Shown piece by piece: positions 16,608-27,408 of a stretch of DNA of 64,000 bases (its first letter is position 1; each line of letters begins with the position of its first letter). A program made the position numbers and the translations under genes. The DNA comes from an uncultured Rhizobiaceae group bacterium (GTDB lineage: Bacteria; Pseudomonadota; Alphaproteobacteria; Rhizobiales; Rhizobiaceae): assembly GCA_937930635.1 (NCBI GenBank), contig CALHCF010000012.1, forward strand, positions 16,319-80,318, read 5' to 3'. A model generated the notes under the pieces. It saw only the letters and a list, made by a program, of their open reading frames with translations, did no database searches and was not told the DNA's origin.

Positions 16608-18236
16608 TCAGCCCAGATTCAGTTCTTTGAAGAAATCATTGCCCTTGTCATCAATGACGATAAACGCAGGAAAATCTTCAACCTCAATCTTCCAGATCGC
16701 TTCCATACCCAGCTCAGGGTACTCGATCACGTCAACTTTCTTGATGCAGTCTTGCGCCAGGCGCGCTGCGGGGCCGCCGATAGAACCCAGATAGAACCCG
16801 CCATGTTGTTTGCAGGCATCACGGACCTGGCGGGAGCGGTTGCCCTTGGCCAGCATGACCATCGAGCCACCGAAAGACTGGAACTGATCGACATAAGAAT
16901 CCATCCGTCCTGCCGTTGTCGGGCCAAAAGAACCTGATGCCATGCCTTCGGGCGTCTTTGCCGGACCGGCATAATAGACCGGGTGATCCTTGAAATATTG
17001 CGGCATGCCTTCACCCGCCTCAAGCCGGGCCCGGATTTTCGAATGGGCGAGGTCACGGGCAACGATGATAGTGCCGTTGAGCGCCAGACGGGTTTTGACG
17101 GGGTGTCTGGACAATTCCGCAAGAATATCCGCCATCGGTCTGGTGAGATCGATAGTCACCACGTCCCCGGAGAACTCGCTTTCATCGATGTCCGGCATAT
17201 ACTGCGAGGGGTTGGTTTCCAGCTCCTCAAGAAAAACGCCTTCGGAAGTGATTTTGCCCAAAGCCTGACGATCCGCCGAGCATGACACGCCAAGCCCGAT
17301 GGGCAGGGAAGCCCCATGGCGGGGAAGCCGGATGACCCGCACGTCATGACAGAAATATTTGCCGCCAAACTGGGCACCAACCCCCATGCTTTGGGTGAGC
17401 TTGTGGATTTCGCTCTCCATCTCCAGATCGCGGAAGGCATGGCCTTTCTCCGATCCTGATGTTGGCAGATTGTCGAGATAGCGGGTGGAGGCCAGTTTCA
17501 CGGTTTTCAGGCACTGTTCTGCCGACGTGCCGCCGATGACAATGGCGAGGTGATAGGGCGGGCAGGCGGCTGTGCCCAGCGTCAGCACTTTTTCCTGAAT
17601 GAAATCAATCATCCGGTCACGGGTGAGAAGGGACGGCGTGCCCTGGTAGAAAAAGGTCTTGTTGGCCGAGCCGCCACCCTTGGCGATGAACTGAAATTTG
17701 TAAGCGTCGCTGCCCTCAGAATATATGTCGATCTGCGCGGGGAGATTGTCGCCGGTGTTTTTCTCTTCAAACATCGACAGAGGCGCAAGCTGCGAATAAC
17801 GCAGGTTTTTCTTGAAATAGGCATCCATGATGCCCTGGCTGATGGCCTCTTCATCCTGGTTGTTGCTCAGGATATTGCGTCCCCGCTTTGCCATGACAAT
17901 GGCTGTCCCGGTGTCCTGGCACATGGGCAGGACACCACCGGCTGCGATGTTCGCGTTTTTCAGCAGATCAAAGGCCACGAAACGGTCGTTTTGTGTGGCT
18001 TCCGGGTCTTCCAGAATGGATGCCAGCTGTTTCAGGTGGCCGGGGCGCAACAGATGGTTGATATCGACAAAGGCCTGTTCGGCCAGCAGACGAATGCCTT
18101 CGGGTTCAACTTCCAGAAATTTTCGGCCAGCAGCTTCCAGCGTTTTGACATAGTCGCCCGAAAGCTTGCGATAGGGTGTTTCATCCTCGCCCATAGGAAA
18201 CAAATCGACATAGGGTGAAGAGGGTGAAGTGACCAT
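16608..18236 (-). CDS. Class I fumarate hydratase (4Fe-4S)
   Basis: A 542-residue iron-sulfur hydro-lyase interconverting fumarate and malate in the TCA cycle. The alpha part is at residues 40-330 and includes [16 protein letters not shown] with the first cluster cysteine and [16 protein letters not shown] with another. [11 protein letters not shown] supplies a further cysteine region. The beta part (about 360-540) includes [41 protein letters not shown] and [12 protein letters not shown]. The fused FumA/FumB-type architecture and length are as expected. It stands alone on the minus strand. Confidence 0.95.
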   Translation of the reverse strand: MVTSPSSPYVDLFPMGEDETPYRKLSGDYVKTLEAAGRKFLEVEPEGIRLLAEQAFVDINHLLRPGHLKQLASILEDPEATQNDRFVAFDLLKNANIAAGGVLPMCQDTGTAIVMAKRGRNILSNNQDEEAISQGIMDAYFKKNLRYSQLAPLSMFEEKNTGDNLPAQIDIYSEGSDAYKFQFIAKGGGSANKTFFYQGTPSLLTRDRMIDFIQEKVLTLGTAACPPYHLAIVIGGTSAEQCLKTVKLASTRYLDNLPTSGSEKGHAFRDLEMESEIHKLTQSMGVGAQFGGKYFCHDVRVIRLPRHGASLPIGLGVSCSADRQALGKITSEGVFLEELETNPSQYMPDIDESEFSGDVVTIDLTRPMADILAELSRHPVKTRLALNGTIIVARDLAHSKIRARLEAGEGMPQYFKDHPVYYAGPAKTPEGMASGSFGPTTAGRMDSYVDQFQSFGGSMVMLAKGNRSRQVRDACKQHGGFYLGSIGGPAARLAQDCIKKVDVIEYPELGMEAIWKIEVEDFPAFIVIDDKGNDFFKELNLG

Positions 18237-18377
18237 TTCTTTTTCCTGACCTGAAGAAAAAACTTTTGATCATGTAGCGCTGCAAGGTGGGCAACATCAA
18301 GCGGAACGCTTGCTTAAAACCCTGTGGAATGGGAATGTAGCAACCGGAAAACCGAGGGTCGAATCGCCGCAACGGCG

Positions 18378-18875
18378 ATGGTGGAAGAACAACAGACATT
18401 GATTTTCGGCAATGTAAGCAACGATGCGGATTTGGATTTGGCCAGCAATATCGAGAGAATTAAAACCCACGTCAGTCGGGTGCGCGAATCCGATCAGGGT
18501 TTCCCTGCGCGGGGCGCAGTCGCGACTTTCCTGTTCATGGTGATGCCGGTGGACGGACAACTGCACCCTGCCGAGATGGACAGACTTGTGCGCATCCTCT
18601 CCGATGATTTTGATCTTGATGAAGCCGAAACCGTTGAATTGATTGCACACGCACGTGGTCAAAAAACCGACATTAAGGCCATGCAGGCCATGGCCGATGT
18701 CTTGCGCGCTGATATGCGAAGAGAAGACATCCTGCTGCTCATGTCCCATATGTGGGAGATGGTGTTTGCTGACGGCAAGCTTCACGAAACCGAAGTGGTT
18801 CTGGTCGAGCGTGTGGCGGGCCTGCTCGATATCCCGCAGGAAGATGTCGCAAGGGCGATGACATCATCGGACTAA
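18378..18875 (+). CDS. TerB-like (tellurite resistance family) protein
   Basis: A predicted 165-residue helical cytosolic protein. Two acidic helical repeats, VMPVDGQLHPAEMDRLVRIL and VFADGKLHETEVVLVERVA, have the D-G-x-L-x-x-x-E metal-binding look of the TerB domain. A GTG at 18324 would add 18 residues. The ATG at 18378 was preferred because the extra residues look non-native. Function beyond the family name is unknown, and tellurite resistance should not be assumed. It is convergent with gph, with an AT-rich hairpin between them. Confidence 0.82.
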   Translation: MVEEQQTLIFGNVSNDADLDLASNIERIKTHVSRVRESDQGFPARGAVATFLFMVMPVDGQLHPAEMDRLVRILSDDFDLDEAETVELIAHARGQKTDIKAMQAMADVLRADMRREDILLLMSHMWEMVFADGKLHETEVVLVERVAGLLDIPQEDVARAMTSSD

Positions 18876-18900
18876 AAGCCTTCATCATCACATGAAAACG

Positions 18901-18942
18901 ATATTTTACTTTAGGTTATGAGATAAATATAAAGTAAAATAT
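18901..18942. terminator. AT-rich hairpin between convergent genes
   Basis: ATATTTTACTTT (18901-18912) is the exact complement of AAAGTAAAATAT (18931-18942), with an 18-nt loop. A near copy, GAAGTAAAATAT, follows at once (18943-18954). The stem is AT-only apart from one G-C pair, so terminator strength is doubtful, although its place between two convergent stops fits bidirectional termination. Confidence 0.45.
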
Positions 18943-18953
18943 GAAGTAAAATA

Positions 18954-19646
18954 TCAGGTCTGCTTCTCCTTGGCTGACAGTTTTTCCACGGCACCGGCCA
19001 GCTCACTGAAATGCGAAATGATGATGTCGGGGGCAAGCGTACTCACGGGAACATCGCTATAGCCGAAATCCACGGCGATGACGGGAATGCCGCCATTTTT
19101 GGCCGCATCAATGTCGTTGATGCTGTCGCCAACCATAATGACCTGACGCGGATTTTTGGCCACCATGCTGGCTGTCTCGATGATATGGCGGGGGTCCGGC
19201 TTTTTGAAGCCGAACGTATCGCCACCCGTCACGACTGCAAACCGATCGCCATGACCCAACAGGCCAATCAGTTTGCGGGCAAGGTGTTCATATTTGTTGG
19301 TGCAGATCGCAAAGGTCCACCCCAGCGAATCCAGATGATCGAGCGCATCCATCACACCGTCAAACCAGACGGTTTCATCGGCGATATGGGCTTCGTAAGT
19401 TTCCAGAAAAACAGGCAGAAGCTCCTTCTGGCGCTCTGATGTCAAAGGCCGGTCGTGAAACTGAAAGGCCCGCTCAATCATCTTCAAGGCACCCTGACCA
19501 ACCACATGCCCCACATCTGCCCGTGAAATGGGAGGGACATCGTCGTGAGCGATGGTCCGGTTAAGCGCCGGCACAAGGTCCCGGTTGCTGTCAACCAGGG
19601 TGCCGTCAAGGTCAAAGATCAGGACACGGTCATTGTTGGCATTCAT
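18954..19646 (-). CDS. gph: HAD-family phosphatase, phosphoglycolate phosphatase-like
   Basis: A 230-residue HAD-IA hydrolase. Motif I is FDLDGTLVDSN at residues 10-20, motif II is AICTNK near residue 115, the motif III lysine is in GFKKPDP, and motif IV is MVGDSINDIDAAKNGGI. A helical cap lies between motifs I and II. The expected role is dephosphorylation of 2-phosphoglycolate, but HAD specificity is hard to fix from sequence. It is divergent from rpiA. The gph-rpiA-gor arrangement is common in this bacterial group. Confidence 0.88.
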   Translation of the reverse strand: MNANNDRVLIFDLDGTLVDSNRDLVPALNRTIAHDDVPPISRADVGHVVGQGALKMIERAFQFHDRPLTSERQKELLPVFLETYEAHIADETVWFDGVMDALDHLDSLGWTFAICTNKYEHLARKLIGLLGHGDRFAVVTGGDTFGFKKPDPRHIIETASMVAKNPRQVIMVGDSINDIDAAKNGGIPVIAVDFGYSDVPVSTLAPDIIISHFSELAGAVEKLSAKEKQT

Positions 19647-19798
19647 GATTCGATCCGGTTTGCTCTTTCATAAGCTTCAGATGCGCCTTTGCCCTGATTT
19701 TTGTGGTTGATCAATGTTCATTGCGGCGGTGGTGCACTGGCGATGGCGCAGGTGTCGTGATACCGGCAATACAGGGCGTGTAAAAACGGGTTTGACTG

Positions 19799-20497
19799 AT
19801 GTCTGAAAATCTCAAGGCGGATGCGGGACGTGCGGCTCTGGAATGGGTGCATGATGGAATGAAACTGGGAATTGGCACCGGCTCAACGGCTGAAGCCTTC
19901 ATCGATGCGCTTGCGCCAAAGGTGGCCGGGGGATTGCAGATCGTTGGCGTTCCCACGTCCGAGCGCACACGGGCCCATTGCGAGAAGCTGGGCGTGCCTC
20001 TCACCACACTGGAGGAAACGCCGCATCTGGATCTGACCATTGATGGTGCAGACGAAATCGACCCGGCGCTGAACCTGATCAAAGGGGGGGGCGGGGCGCT
20101 GTTGCGTGAAAAAGTTGTGGCGGCCGCGTCTGATGCCATGGTGGTGATTGCCGACGACAGTAAACTGGTGGAGGCACTTGGTGCCTTTCCTCTTCCCATT
20201 GAGGTCAATGCCTTCGGGCTGGCTGCCACCCGCATTGCGATTGAAGAGGTTGCAATGCAGCATCAGCTGTCCGGTGATCTTGAATTGAGGAAAGGTGAGG
20301 GGAGCGAACCCTATCTGACGGATGGCGGGCATCTCATTATCGATGCATCTTTTAGCCGCATTCTCGAACCAGAAGCGCTTTCCGTTAATCTGAACTCGAT
20401 TCCTGGGGTCGTGGAGCATGGACTGTTTACAGGTTTGGCTACACGGGCCATTGTTGCCGGACAGGGCGGCGTCAAAGTGATCGAATCGTCGAAGTAA
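19799..20497 (+). CDS. rpiA: Ribose-5-phosphate isomerase A
   Basis: A 232-residue isomerase that interconverts ribose 5-phosphate and ribulose 5-phosphate in the pentose phosphate pathway. Signatures are [23 protein letters not shown], the acid cluster [27 protein letters not shown] and the C-terminal PGVVEHGLF. Its length is normal. It starts at an ATG and is followed 67 bp later by the DUF2059 gene, then gor. Confidence 0.97.
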   Translation: MSENLKADAGRAALEWVHDGMKLGIGTGSTAEAFIDALAPKVAGGLQIVGVPTSERTRAHCEKLGVPLTTLEETPHLDLTIDGADEIDPALNLIKGGGGALLREKVVAAASDAMVVIADDSKLVEALGAFPLPIEVNAFGLAATRIAIEEVAMQHQLSGDLELRKGEGSEPYLTDGGHLIIDASFSRILEPEALSVNLNSIPGVVEHGLFTGLATRAIVAGQGGVKVIESSK

Positions 20498-20564
20498 AAG
20501 CTGGGCCCGATTTCCCGCCGGATCATGGCGGCGAACATCGCAGAATCAATGGAGATTGGTAAAC

Positions 20565-21080
20565 ATGTCATTCAAAACTGCCAGAATTGCGGTTTTTGGT
20601 ATCGCAGCGGTTGTTTGTGGAGTGCTCGGTTTGGTGTTTGGGGCATCAGCCGCCTATGCTCAGGAGCCGAGTGCCGCGCATCTGGAGGCGGCCCGCAAGG
20701 CGATCAGCGCCACCAAGGCCACCAAATCGTTTGACGGAATTCTTATTCAGGCTGCTGGAACCTTAAAGAGCCGCCTGACAGCCGACAGTCCTGATAAGGT
20801 CGATCTGATTTCAAACATCGTGGATGAGGAGGCTATCGCTCTCGCCGCCCGTCGCGGAGCGCTGGAAACAGAAGCGGCGCGTTTGTTTGCAAATACTTTC
20901 AGTGAAGCGGAACTGAATGAGGTGGCAGCCTTTTTCTCCTCGGAGGTTGGGGGCAAATATCTGGACTCAACGCCCATTCTGGCGCGCGAGCTTGGAAAGG
21001 CAGCCCGGATCTGGGCCAACGGGGTCAACCGTGATCTTGGTCAAAACGTCGCCAAGAAATTGCAGGCGGCAGGTAATTAA
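20565..21080 (+). CDS. Exported DUF2059 protein
   Basis: A predicted 171-residue periplasmic protein. A signal peptide (about residues 1-32, ending ASAAYA) precedes an all-helical DUF2059 domain with FANTFSEAELNEVAAFFSSEVGGKYL as its recognisable core. The ATG at 20565 is preceded by GGAG, and a TTG three codons earlier was rejected. DUF2059 proteins have no assigned biochemical role. The position between rpiA and gor recurs in related genomes as far as I know, but this was not checked here. Confidence 0.87.
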   Translation: MSFKTARIAVFGIAAVVCGVLGLVFGASAAYAQEPSAAHLEAARKAISATKATKSFDGILIQAAGTLKSRLTADSPDKVDLISNIVDEEAIALAARRGALETEAARLFANTFSEAELNEVAAFFSSEVGGKYLDSTPILARELGKAARIWANGVNRDLGQNVAKKLQAAGN

Positions 21081-21133
21081 TTTTCTAACTGTGATCTGCC
21101 CTGATAGGGCAGGCCGGGATTGGTGGGCGACCC

Positions 21134-22522
21134 ATGAAATACGACTATGATCTGTTTGTTATCGGTGGCGGTTCCGGCGGTGTACGCGCAGCGCGCCGAA
21201 CAGCAGCCCTTGGCAAGCGTGTTGGGGTTGCTGAGGAAAGCCGTTATGGCGGCACATGCGTCATTCGCGGGTGTGTGCCCAAAAAACTCTATGTCTATGC
21301 CTCCACATTTCCTGAGCATTTTGAAGACTCGCAAGGTTACGGCTGGTCGGTCGGCGAAACGAGCTTTGACTGGAACAAGCTGGTTGCAAACAAGGAAGCC
21401 GAAGTAACGCGCCTTGAAGGGGGCTATCGGCAGGGGCTTTTGTCGAGCGGTACAGAAGTGTTCGACACCCGTGCCGAACTTCGCGGTTCTCATGAAGTCT
21501 GGCTCAAGGAAGAAGATCGCATCATTACCGCTGAGCGCATCCTGATTGCTGTCGGCGGCACCCCCTACCGCCAGCCGGAACTTGAGGGTCATGAATTGGC
21601 GATTGTTTCTGATGACGCCTTCAACCTTCCAAAACTGCCAAAGAGCATCATCATTGCTGGCGCGGGTTACATCGCTGTCGAATTTGCGGGGATCTTCGCC
21701 GGGCTGGGTGTTGAAACATCCATTCTGTACAGAGGGCCTGAAATCCTGCGGGGTTTTGATGACGATGTGCGCACCTTGTTGCACGAGGAGTACGAAAAGC
21801 GTGGCATCCGCATCATCACGGAGCAGGTTTTTTCAAAACTCGAACGCGGGCAGGGCGATACGGTAAAAGCTCACCTGTCGGGTGGTGAGGTGATGGAAGT
21901 CGATCAGGTTATGCTGGCGCTGGGCCGGGTTCCCTTGACCGGCAGTCTGGGGCTGGACATGGCCGGTGTGGAGACAGACGAGCGCGGTTACATCAAAGTC
22001 AATGAGTATTCCCGCACCAATGTCGAGAACATCTGGGCTGTTGGTGACGTGACGGACCGCGTTCAGCTGACCCCCGTCGCCATCCACGAGGCAATGTGTT
22101 TCGTGGCAACCGAATATCAGGATGATCCGCAGCGCCCGGACCACGATCTTATTGCCACGGCAGTATTCTCTCATCCCGAAATTGGCACTGTGGGTATGAG
22201 CGAGGCCGAAGCTGCCGAAGCATTCCCAAAACTCAACGTGTTTCGGGCAAACTTCCGCCCGATGAAATATACACTGGCTGGCCGCGACAGCCGCATGTTG
22301 ATGAAGCTCATTGTGGATGCTGAAAGCGACCGCGTGGTGGGCGCTCATGTTCTTGGGCCTGATGCCGGTGAAATGGCGCAGGTGATGGCGATCTCCATAA
22401 AAATGGGAGCAAAAAAGGCCGACTTTGACCGCACCATGGCGCTTCACCCCTCTGCCGGGGAAGAGCTGGTGACCATGTATGATCCAACCTACACGGTGGA
22501 GAACGGAAAACGCGTCGAGTGA
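21134..22522 (+). CDS. gor: Glutathione-disulfide reductase
   Basis: A 462-residue FAD flavoenzyme that reduces oxidised glutathione with NADPH. The FAD motif GGGSGGVRAARRTAALG is near the N-terminus and the redox-active disulfide lies in GGTCVIRGCVPKKLYVY. The NADPH-binding motif GAGYIAVEFAGIFAGLG, the second FAD motif NIWAVGDVTDR and the C-terminal catalytic HPSAGEEL follow. All key residues are present. The final codons run into the region where the AbrB-like gene begins. Confidence 0.96.
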   Translation: MKYDYDLFVIGGGSGGVRAARRTAALGKRVGVAEESRYGGTCVIRGCVPKKLYVYASTFPEHFEDSQGYGWSVGETSFDWNKLVANKEAEVTRLEGGYRQGLLSSGTEVFDTRAELRGSHEVWLKEEDRIITAERILIAVGGTPYRQPELEGHELAIVSDDAFNLPKLPKSIIIAGAGYIAVEFAGIFAGLGVETSILYRGPEILRGFDDDVRTLLHEEYEKRGIRIITEQVFSKLERGQGDTVKAHLSGGEVMEVDQVMLALGRVPLTGSLGLDMAGVETDERGYIKVNEYSRTNVENIWAVGDVTDRVQLTPVAIHEAMCFVATEYQDDPQRPDHDLIATAVFSHPEIGTVGMSEAEAAEAFPKLNVFRANFRPMKYTLAGRDSRMLMKLIVDAESDRVVGAHVLGPDAGEMAQVMAISIKMGAKKADFDRTMALHPSAGEELVTMYDPTYTVENGKRVE

Positions 22523-22571
22523 TCCAGATGCAGGCAACTCCAGCCCTCGCAAGAGACGAGCGGAGTTGAAC

Positions 22572-23615
22572 TTGAAACTGAAGATTCCGCAGCAAACCAT
22601 TCTTCTGTCATCAAAAACACTGTTTGTTGCAGCCATCGGTACGCTCGTTGCCTATGCGCTTTCATTGCCGGTCTTTGTGCTTACAGGGCCGGCAATTGCG
22701 GTGACGGCCGCGAATCTCCTGGGCGCCCGGCTCGATGTCGCGCCGGTGCTGCGGGATGCAGCTTTTCTTCTGATTGGCGTGGGTATTGGTGCCAGCATCA
22801 ATGAAGAAGTCATGGCGTCTTTCTTGCGGTGGCCACCAGCTTTTGTTGCACTTGCGATCATGCTGGTCGCGATCCTGTTTTTATGTCGTGCGGTGCTGAC
22901 CCGGTCCTTTGGATACGACTCTCAGACTGCTGTGCTGGCCTCGACACCGGGCCATCTCAGCACGGTGATTACGCTGGGCACCGAAATGAAACTCGATGTT
23001 GTGCAGATCACGGTCATGCAGGCGGTGAGGCTCTTGTTGCTTACCCTTGCGGTTCCTTCGGTGGCTTTTGCCATGGGCGTTGATGTTAATGTCAGCCCGT
23101 TGCCCGCCGGTGATCCTATGCTTCTGCCTGAGATCATCGTTACAGTGGTGCTCGCTCTGCTTGTGGGGTTGGCTTTAAAAAAACTCAAAACTCCCGCCGC
23201 ACTGGTGATTGGCGGCCTGCTTGTCTCAGGCGCAGCCCATACCAGCGGGCAAGTGACGGGTGTCATGCCCGATGTTTTGATCTATCCCTGCTTTGTCGTC
23301 ATTGGAGCGATTATTGGTGCCCGTTTTGTCGGTGTCACAATTGATGTCCTTAAAAAAGCTCTTGCCGCCGGGGGGCTTACAACCGGCATTTCGGTTATGG
23401 CTGCAGCGTTGGCGGCGTGGCCGGTAGCGCAATCTCTGGACATGCCTCTTGTCCATGTCCTGATTGCATTCGCCCCCGGTGGACTTGAAACCATGATCGC
23501 CATGGGCGTGATATTGAACGTCAGTCCCGGCTTTGTCGTCGCCTGCCATGTGGCGCGTCTTGCTATTTTGCTCATCCTGCTGCCGGTTTTTCTTGGTCGC
23601 CGGGAAAAGGCCTGA
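22572..23615 (+). CDS. AbrB family (ammonia monooxygenase-type) membrane protein
   Basis: A predicted 347-residue membrane protein with about ten hydrophobic segments in two repeats, matching the AbrB duplication family (PF05145). The repeated blocks start with LTGPAIAVTAANLLGARLDV and LVIGGLLVSGAAHTSG. Conserved TPGHLSTVITLGTEMKLD and APGGLETMIAMG occur at equivalent places. No ATG suits. A TTG at 22572 has GGAG about 8 nt upstream, while the longer frame overlaps gor by 44 bp. Despite older names, the family is a putative transporter of unknown substrate. Confidence 0.82.
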   Translation: MKLKIPQQTILLSSKTLFVAAIGTLVAYALSLPVFVLTGPAIAVTAANLLGARLDVAPVLRDAAFLLIGVGIGASINEEVMASFLRWPPAFVALAIMLVAILFLCRAVLTRSFGYDSQTAVLASTPGHLSTVITLGTEMKLDVVQITVMQAVRLLLLTLAVPSVAFAMGVDVNVSPLPAGDPMLLPEIIVTVVLALLVGLALKKLKTPAALVIGGLLVSGAAHTSGQVTGVMPDVLIYPCFVVIGAIIGARFVGVTIDVLKKALAAGGLTTGISVMAAALAAWPVAQSLDMPLVHVLIAFAPGGLETMIAMGVILNVSPGFVVACHVARLAILLILLPVFLGRREKA

Positions 23616-23766
23616 CGCAGCGAAAAAGGCCTGACCCAGATATGAACGCAAAACAGGCTGGCTTTGTTCTCACAATGAAATGACAACCCGAAAATAGCCT
23701 TTCCTTTGCCCCATTGGACGGCATTGGATATGATTTCAGTACAATGAAATCACCGGAAACGCTCCT

Positions 23767-24606
23767 ATGACATTGGTACGGCTCTTTACGCGACTTTCCT
23801 TTGCTTCAGCTCTTGCAACGGTTGCGATGGGTTTCGCGCCCTCAACTGTCGTGGCATGCGGACCGGACACTGATTGTATGATTGGCGAGCGCACCTATCG
23901 CATTCGTATGCCGCAGGGGCATGACGGAAAAAGCAAAGTGGGGGCGATCATCTTCAACCACGGCTATCGCGGCACTGCGGCCGGGTTGATGAAAAACAAG
24001 AACCTGTCGCGTGCCATCTCCAGGATGGGGCTTGCCTTTGTTGCTCCCAAATCCGCCCGCGAGGACTGGGATATTCCCAATGCCCCGTCTCCCGGTCCCC
24101 GGGTTGAAATCCCGTTCTTTGATAAGCTGAAGCAGGACCTTGTTGATCAACACGGCATCGATGGCAATCGCCTTATGGTGAGCGGCTTTTCAGCCGGTGG
24201 AATGATGACCTGGAATCTGGCCTGTGAGCGTGGGGGGAACTTCGCGGCTTTCGCGCCAATTGCCGGGACATTCTGGGCACCTGTTCCTGACAAATGCGAA
24301 AGACTGCCCGCCAACATCATCCATATTCATGGCACTTCGGACAGGATTGTTCCGATAGAAGGGCGGGCGATTGCCTCAACAAGACAGGGAAACGTCAACA
24401 CGGCGCTGGATCTGGCCGCGAAAGCGGGCGGTTACGGCAATTGGAAGGCGACAAGCGGAGCCGAAGGGTTGGATTGTAAAATGCGTGAAGGCGGAGACGG
24501 GAAAGTCCTGCAATTATGCCTGCATCCGGGCGGCCACTCCTTTCGTGCTAAATGGCTGGAACGGGCCTGGAAACAGTTTGAGCAGGCGGGTGCCTTTGGC
24601 GGCTGA
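23767..24606 (+). CDS. Exported alpha/beta hydrolase (LpqC/PHB depolymerase-like)
   Basis: A 279-residue hydrolase with a signal peptide (about residues 1-30). The nucleophile elbow GFSAGG places Ser142, and GTSDRIVP and PGGHSF place Asp192 and His257. The oxyanion-side motif FNHGYRG is near residue 64. The overall layout fits polyhydroxybutyrate depolymerase/feruloyl-esterase-like secreted esterases. The substrate is unknown. Five extra cysteines suggest disulfides. A single-gene unit is likely, with 150 bp upstream. Confidence 0.86.
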   Translation: MTLVRLFTRLSFASALATVAMGFAPSTVVACGPDTDCMIGERTYRIRMPQGHDGKSKVGAIIFNHGYRGTAAGLMKNKNLSRAISRMGLAFVAPKSAREDWDIPNAPSPGPRVEIPFFDKLKQDLVDQHGIDGNRLMVSGFSAGGMMTWNLACERGGNFAAFAPIAGTFWAPVPDKCERLPANIIHIHGTSDRIVPIEGRAIASTRQGNVNTALDLAAKAGGYGNWKATSGAEGLDCKMREGGDGKVLQLCLHPGGHSFRAKWLERAWKQFEQAGAFGG

Positions 24607-24671
24607 TCCTGGGTCAGGTCTTGCTCAGATTTAACTGAGGCCAACAGGGGCGATCATGAGCGAAAACGACG

Positions 24672-25271
24672 ATGAGTAGAAATGCCACAATCGCCTATTT
24701 TGGCTATGGTTCGCTGGTCAATCTGCGCACTTTGCAAACTCCCTATATATCGGCGCATCCTGCTCGCCTGCACGGGTGGCGGCGCGAATGGCTGTGTCGT
24801 CCCATGGTCGGGGGCAGCTTCGCGCCGATAGAAAACCTTGCCTTCCTGTCGGCCCGGCCTAGCGCCGATTGCGTAATAGACGGCATGGTTGTGCTTGACC
24901 ACGCCAGCAGTCTCGCCGCGCTTGATGAACGTGAAGCGCTTTATGAGCGTCTCACGATCGATGCCCGAACCATCGAATACACCGATACCATGCCGCCGCC
25001 GGATCATGGGCGGCCCATCTATGTCTACAAGGCGCTTGCTCCTGAACCGGCACATCAGGGATCACGGATTTTACGCTCCTATCTTGATGCCGTGTTACAG
25101 GGGTTTCGGCATCACCATGGCGAAGCGGCCCTGAGGCGTTTTGTCGAAACAACCGATTATGGCGAAACACCGATTCACGAAGATCGTGACAAGCCGATTT
25201 ACCCCAGGCCCGTTTCGCTGGGCGCGGACGAAGCGGCGTTGTTCGACAAATTGCTGCCTGCCATAAGCTGA
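24672..25271 (+). CDS. Gamma-glutamylcyclotransferase-family protein
   Basis: A 199-residue protein. The N-terminal [14 protein letters not shown] is the hallmark YGSL glycine loop of the gamma-glutamylcyclotransferase fold. [12 protein letters not shown] follows, and the acidic DEREALYER region supplies the expected catalytic glutamate. The family includes ChaC-type glutathione-degrading enzymes and broader cyclotransferases. Without a structure the substrate cannot be fixed. It sits 65 bp after the hydrolase on the same strand. Confidence 0.85.
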   Translation: MSRNATIAYFGYGSLVNLRTLQTPYISAHPARLHGWRREWLCRPMVGGSFAPIENLAFLSARPSADCVIDGMVVLDHASSLAALDEREALYERLTIDARTIEYTDTMPPPDHGRPIYVYKALAPEPAHQGSRILRSYLDAVLQGFRHHHGEAALRRFVETTDYGETPIHEDRDKPIYPRPVSLGADEAALFDKLLPAIS

Positions 25272-25408
25272 GGGCCTGGTGCCGCGAGACGTTGAATGAT
25301 CACACTGGTGCCATTTCCCTTGCCAAGATTGCCTTCAACGCCTTAGAACGCAGCCTGTATGGAACCCGGTTGCGTTTTCAGACCGGATGGCACAACGCGA
25401 GTAAGACA

Positions 25409-26785
25409 ATGGCACAGAAATGGTCACCTGATTCATGGCGCTCTAAACCGGCAGTCCAGATGCCGAATTATCCCGACAAGGCAATACTGGAAGCAACAGA
25501 GGCCCGTCTGGCGACTTTCCCGCCTCTGGTTTTTGCAGGCGAAGCGCGGGCGCTAAAAGATCACCTTGCGCGCGTTTGCGCTGGAGAGGCTTTCCTTTTG
25601 CAGGGGGGCGATTGTGCAGAAAGCTTTGCCGAGCATGAAGCGGACAATATCCGTGATTTTTTTCGTGTTTTCCTGCAAATGTCGGTAGTGCTGACTTTTG
25701 GTGCGTCCAAACCCGTCGTGAAAGTCGGCCGTGTCGCAGGCCAGTTTGCCAAGCCCCGCTCTTCCGACACCGAAACACAGGGCGACCAGACGCTGCCTTC
25801 CTATCGCGGCGATGTGGTCAATGGCATTGAGTTTACGGAAGACGCACGGGTGCCGGATCCGGAGCGCCAGATTATGGCCTACCGCCAATCTGCCGCCACG
25901 CTGAACCTGCTGCGCGCCTTTGCACAGGGCGGTTATGCCAACCTCAACCACGTTCATAAATGGACGTTGGATTTCGTCAAGAATTCTCCGCAGTCGGAAA
26001 AATACACCGAACTGGCCCACCGCATTTCCGAGACGCTGGAATTCATGCGCGCCATCGGCATGGACCCGGAAAACAATCCAAAGCTGCGTGAGACCGACTT
26101 TTATACGAGCCACGAAGCCCTGTTGCTGGGCTACGAGCAGGCACTGACCCGCGAAGATTCCATCACCAATGATTGCTATGCCACGTCGGGCCACATGATC
26201 TGGATTGGAGACAGGACCCGTCAGAGCGACCATGCCCATGTTGAATATTGTCGTGGGGTCAAAAACCCGCTCGGTCTGAAATGCGGTCCAACAACCACCG
26301 CCGACGGTCTGTTGGAACTCATCGATATTCTGTCACCTGACAATGAGCCGGGTCGGTTGACCCTGATAGCGCGTTTTGGCCACGACAAGGTTGGCGAACA
26401 TCTGCCAGAGCTTGTCCGCGCGATAAAGAAAGAAGGAAAACAGGTCGTCTGGTCGTGCGATCCGATGCACGGCAATACAGTTTCCGCCGGTGGCTATAAG
26501 ACCCGCCCCTTCGACCGGGTGATGGGCGAGGTCAATTCCTTCTTCGATATTCATGACGCCGAGGGGACCATTGCCGGTGGTGTTCATGTCGAAATGACCG
26601 GCAAGGACGTGACAGAATGCACGGGAGGTGCGCGGGCCATTTCTGATGATGATCTGGGCAGCCGCTACCATACCCATTGCGATCCGCGTCTGAACGCTGA
26701 TCAGTCTCTTGAACTTGCCTTCCTTATCGCTGACCGGCTGAAAAAGAAGAACGGTATACAAGGTCAGACCGATCAGGCCGCCTAA
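25409..26785 (+). CDS. Class II 3-deoxy-7-phosphoheptulonate synthase
   Basis: A predicted 458-residue first enzyme of the shikimate pathway, condensing phosphoenolpyruvate with erythrose 4-phosphate. Class II (plant-like) marks are [19 protein letters not shown] at the N-terminus, [11 protein letters not shown] with the metal-binding cysteine, [22 protein letters not shown] and [20 protein letters not shown]. The frame extends 39 codons upstream, but those residues lack family character, so the ATG at 25409 was chosen. Class II enzymes are usual in alphaproteobacteria. Confidence 0.96.
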   Translation: MAQKWSPDSWRSKPAVQMPNYPDKAILEATEARLATFPPLVFAGEARALKDHLARVCAGEAFLLQGGDCAESFAEHEADNIRDFFRVFLQMSVVLTFGASKPVVKVGRVAGQFAKPRSSDTETQGDQTLPSYRGDVVNGIEFTEDARVPDPERQIMAYRQSAATLNLLRAFAQGGYANLNHVHKWTLDFVKNSPQSEKYTELAHRISETLEFMRAIGMDPENNPKLRETDFYTSHEALLLGYEQALTREDSITNDCYATSGHMIWIGDRTRQSDHAHVEYCRGVKNPLGLKCGPTTTADGLLELIDILSPDNEPGRLTLIARFGHDKVGEHLPELVRAIKKEGKQVVWSCDPMHGNTVSAGGYKTRPFDRVMGEVNSFFDIHDAEGTIAGGVHVEMTGKDVTECTGGARAISDDDLGSRYHTHCDPRLNADQSLELAFLIADRLKKKNGIQGQTDQAA

Positions 26786-26826
26786 TTAACGCCAGGCCAA
26801 ACTTCCAGACGAACGGAACAAGCCCC

Positions 26827-27237
26827 ATGAGCATCGAGTCCAGATCAGGTTCCTGCAACTGCGGCAGGGTGAGCTATCAGGTCACCGGTCCGATGCGCGA
26901 AATTGTAGCCTGCCATTGTGGCCAGTGTCGCAAGCAGTCCGGCCTGTACTATGCGGCAACCAATGCCGCCGATTCAGATCTGGTCGTCAATGACAGTGGT
27001 AGTCTGAAATGGTACGCGGCATCTGATTTTGCAAAGAGAGGTTTTTGCGGCGAATGCGGGTCAGCGCTGTTTTGGAAAGCCAATGACAGTGTCCAAACGT
27101 CCATCATTGCCGGGTCGCTGGACGCCGGTTCCGGCCTTAAAATAGAGCGTCACATCTTCTGCGCGGACAAGGGTGATTTTTACGAGATCGCTGATGGATT
27201 GCCGCAGTTCGACTATACCGACCGCGACGTAACCTAA
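26827..27237 (+). CDS. GFA domain protein (CENP-V/GFA family)
   Basis: A 136-residue zinc protein of the glutathione-dependent formaldehyde-activating domain family. Paired cysteines are visible at CNCGRVSY, CHCGQCRKQSG and FCGECGSALFW, which supply the structural and catalytic zinc ligands. The family name rests on Gfa from Paracoccus. Most members have no proven role, and no formaldehyde pathway genes are adjacent. Confidence 0.9.
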   Translation: MSIESRSGSCNCGRVSYQVTGPMREIVACHCGQCRKQSGLYYAATNAADSDLVVNDSGSLKWYAASDFAKRGFCGECGSALFWKANDSVQTSIIAGSLDAGSGLKIERHIFCADKGDFYEIADGLPQFDYTDRDVT

Positions 27238-27408
27238 CGCTTTGCGAGCGCCTAAAACCGACACACCATGGGTCCCTGTCTGCAACTGGCAACAGGGTGT
27301 GCTGCTCCAATCATTTGCGTCCAGAAGCTTTGCTGATATTTCTTGGCGGTACATATGGCAGACTTATGGCGGGGTGCAGTATGTTCAGCCAGAACTGGGA
27401 GACGCTTC

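Noticed and set aside
17550..18218. Plus-strand open frame (222 codons)
   Set aside because: Antisense to fumarase, whose motifs are complete.
21833..22636. Minus-strand open frame (267 codons)
   Set aside because: Antisense to gor. Composition is typical of a shadow frame and no family signature is present.
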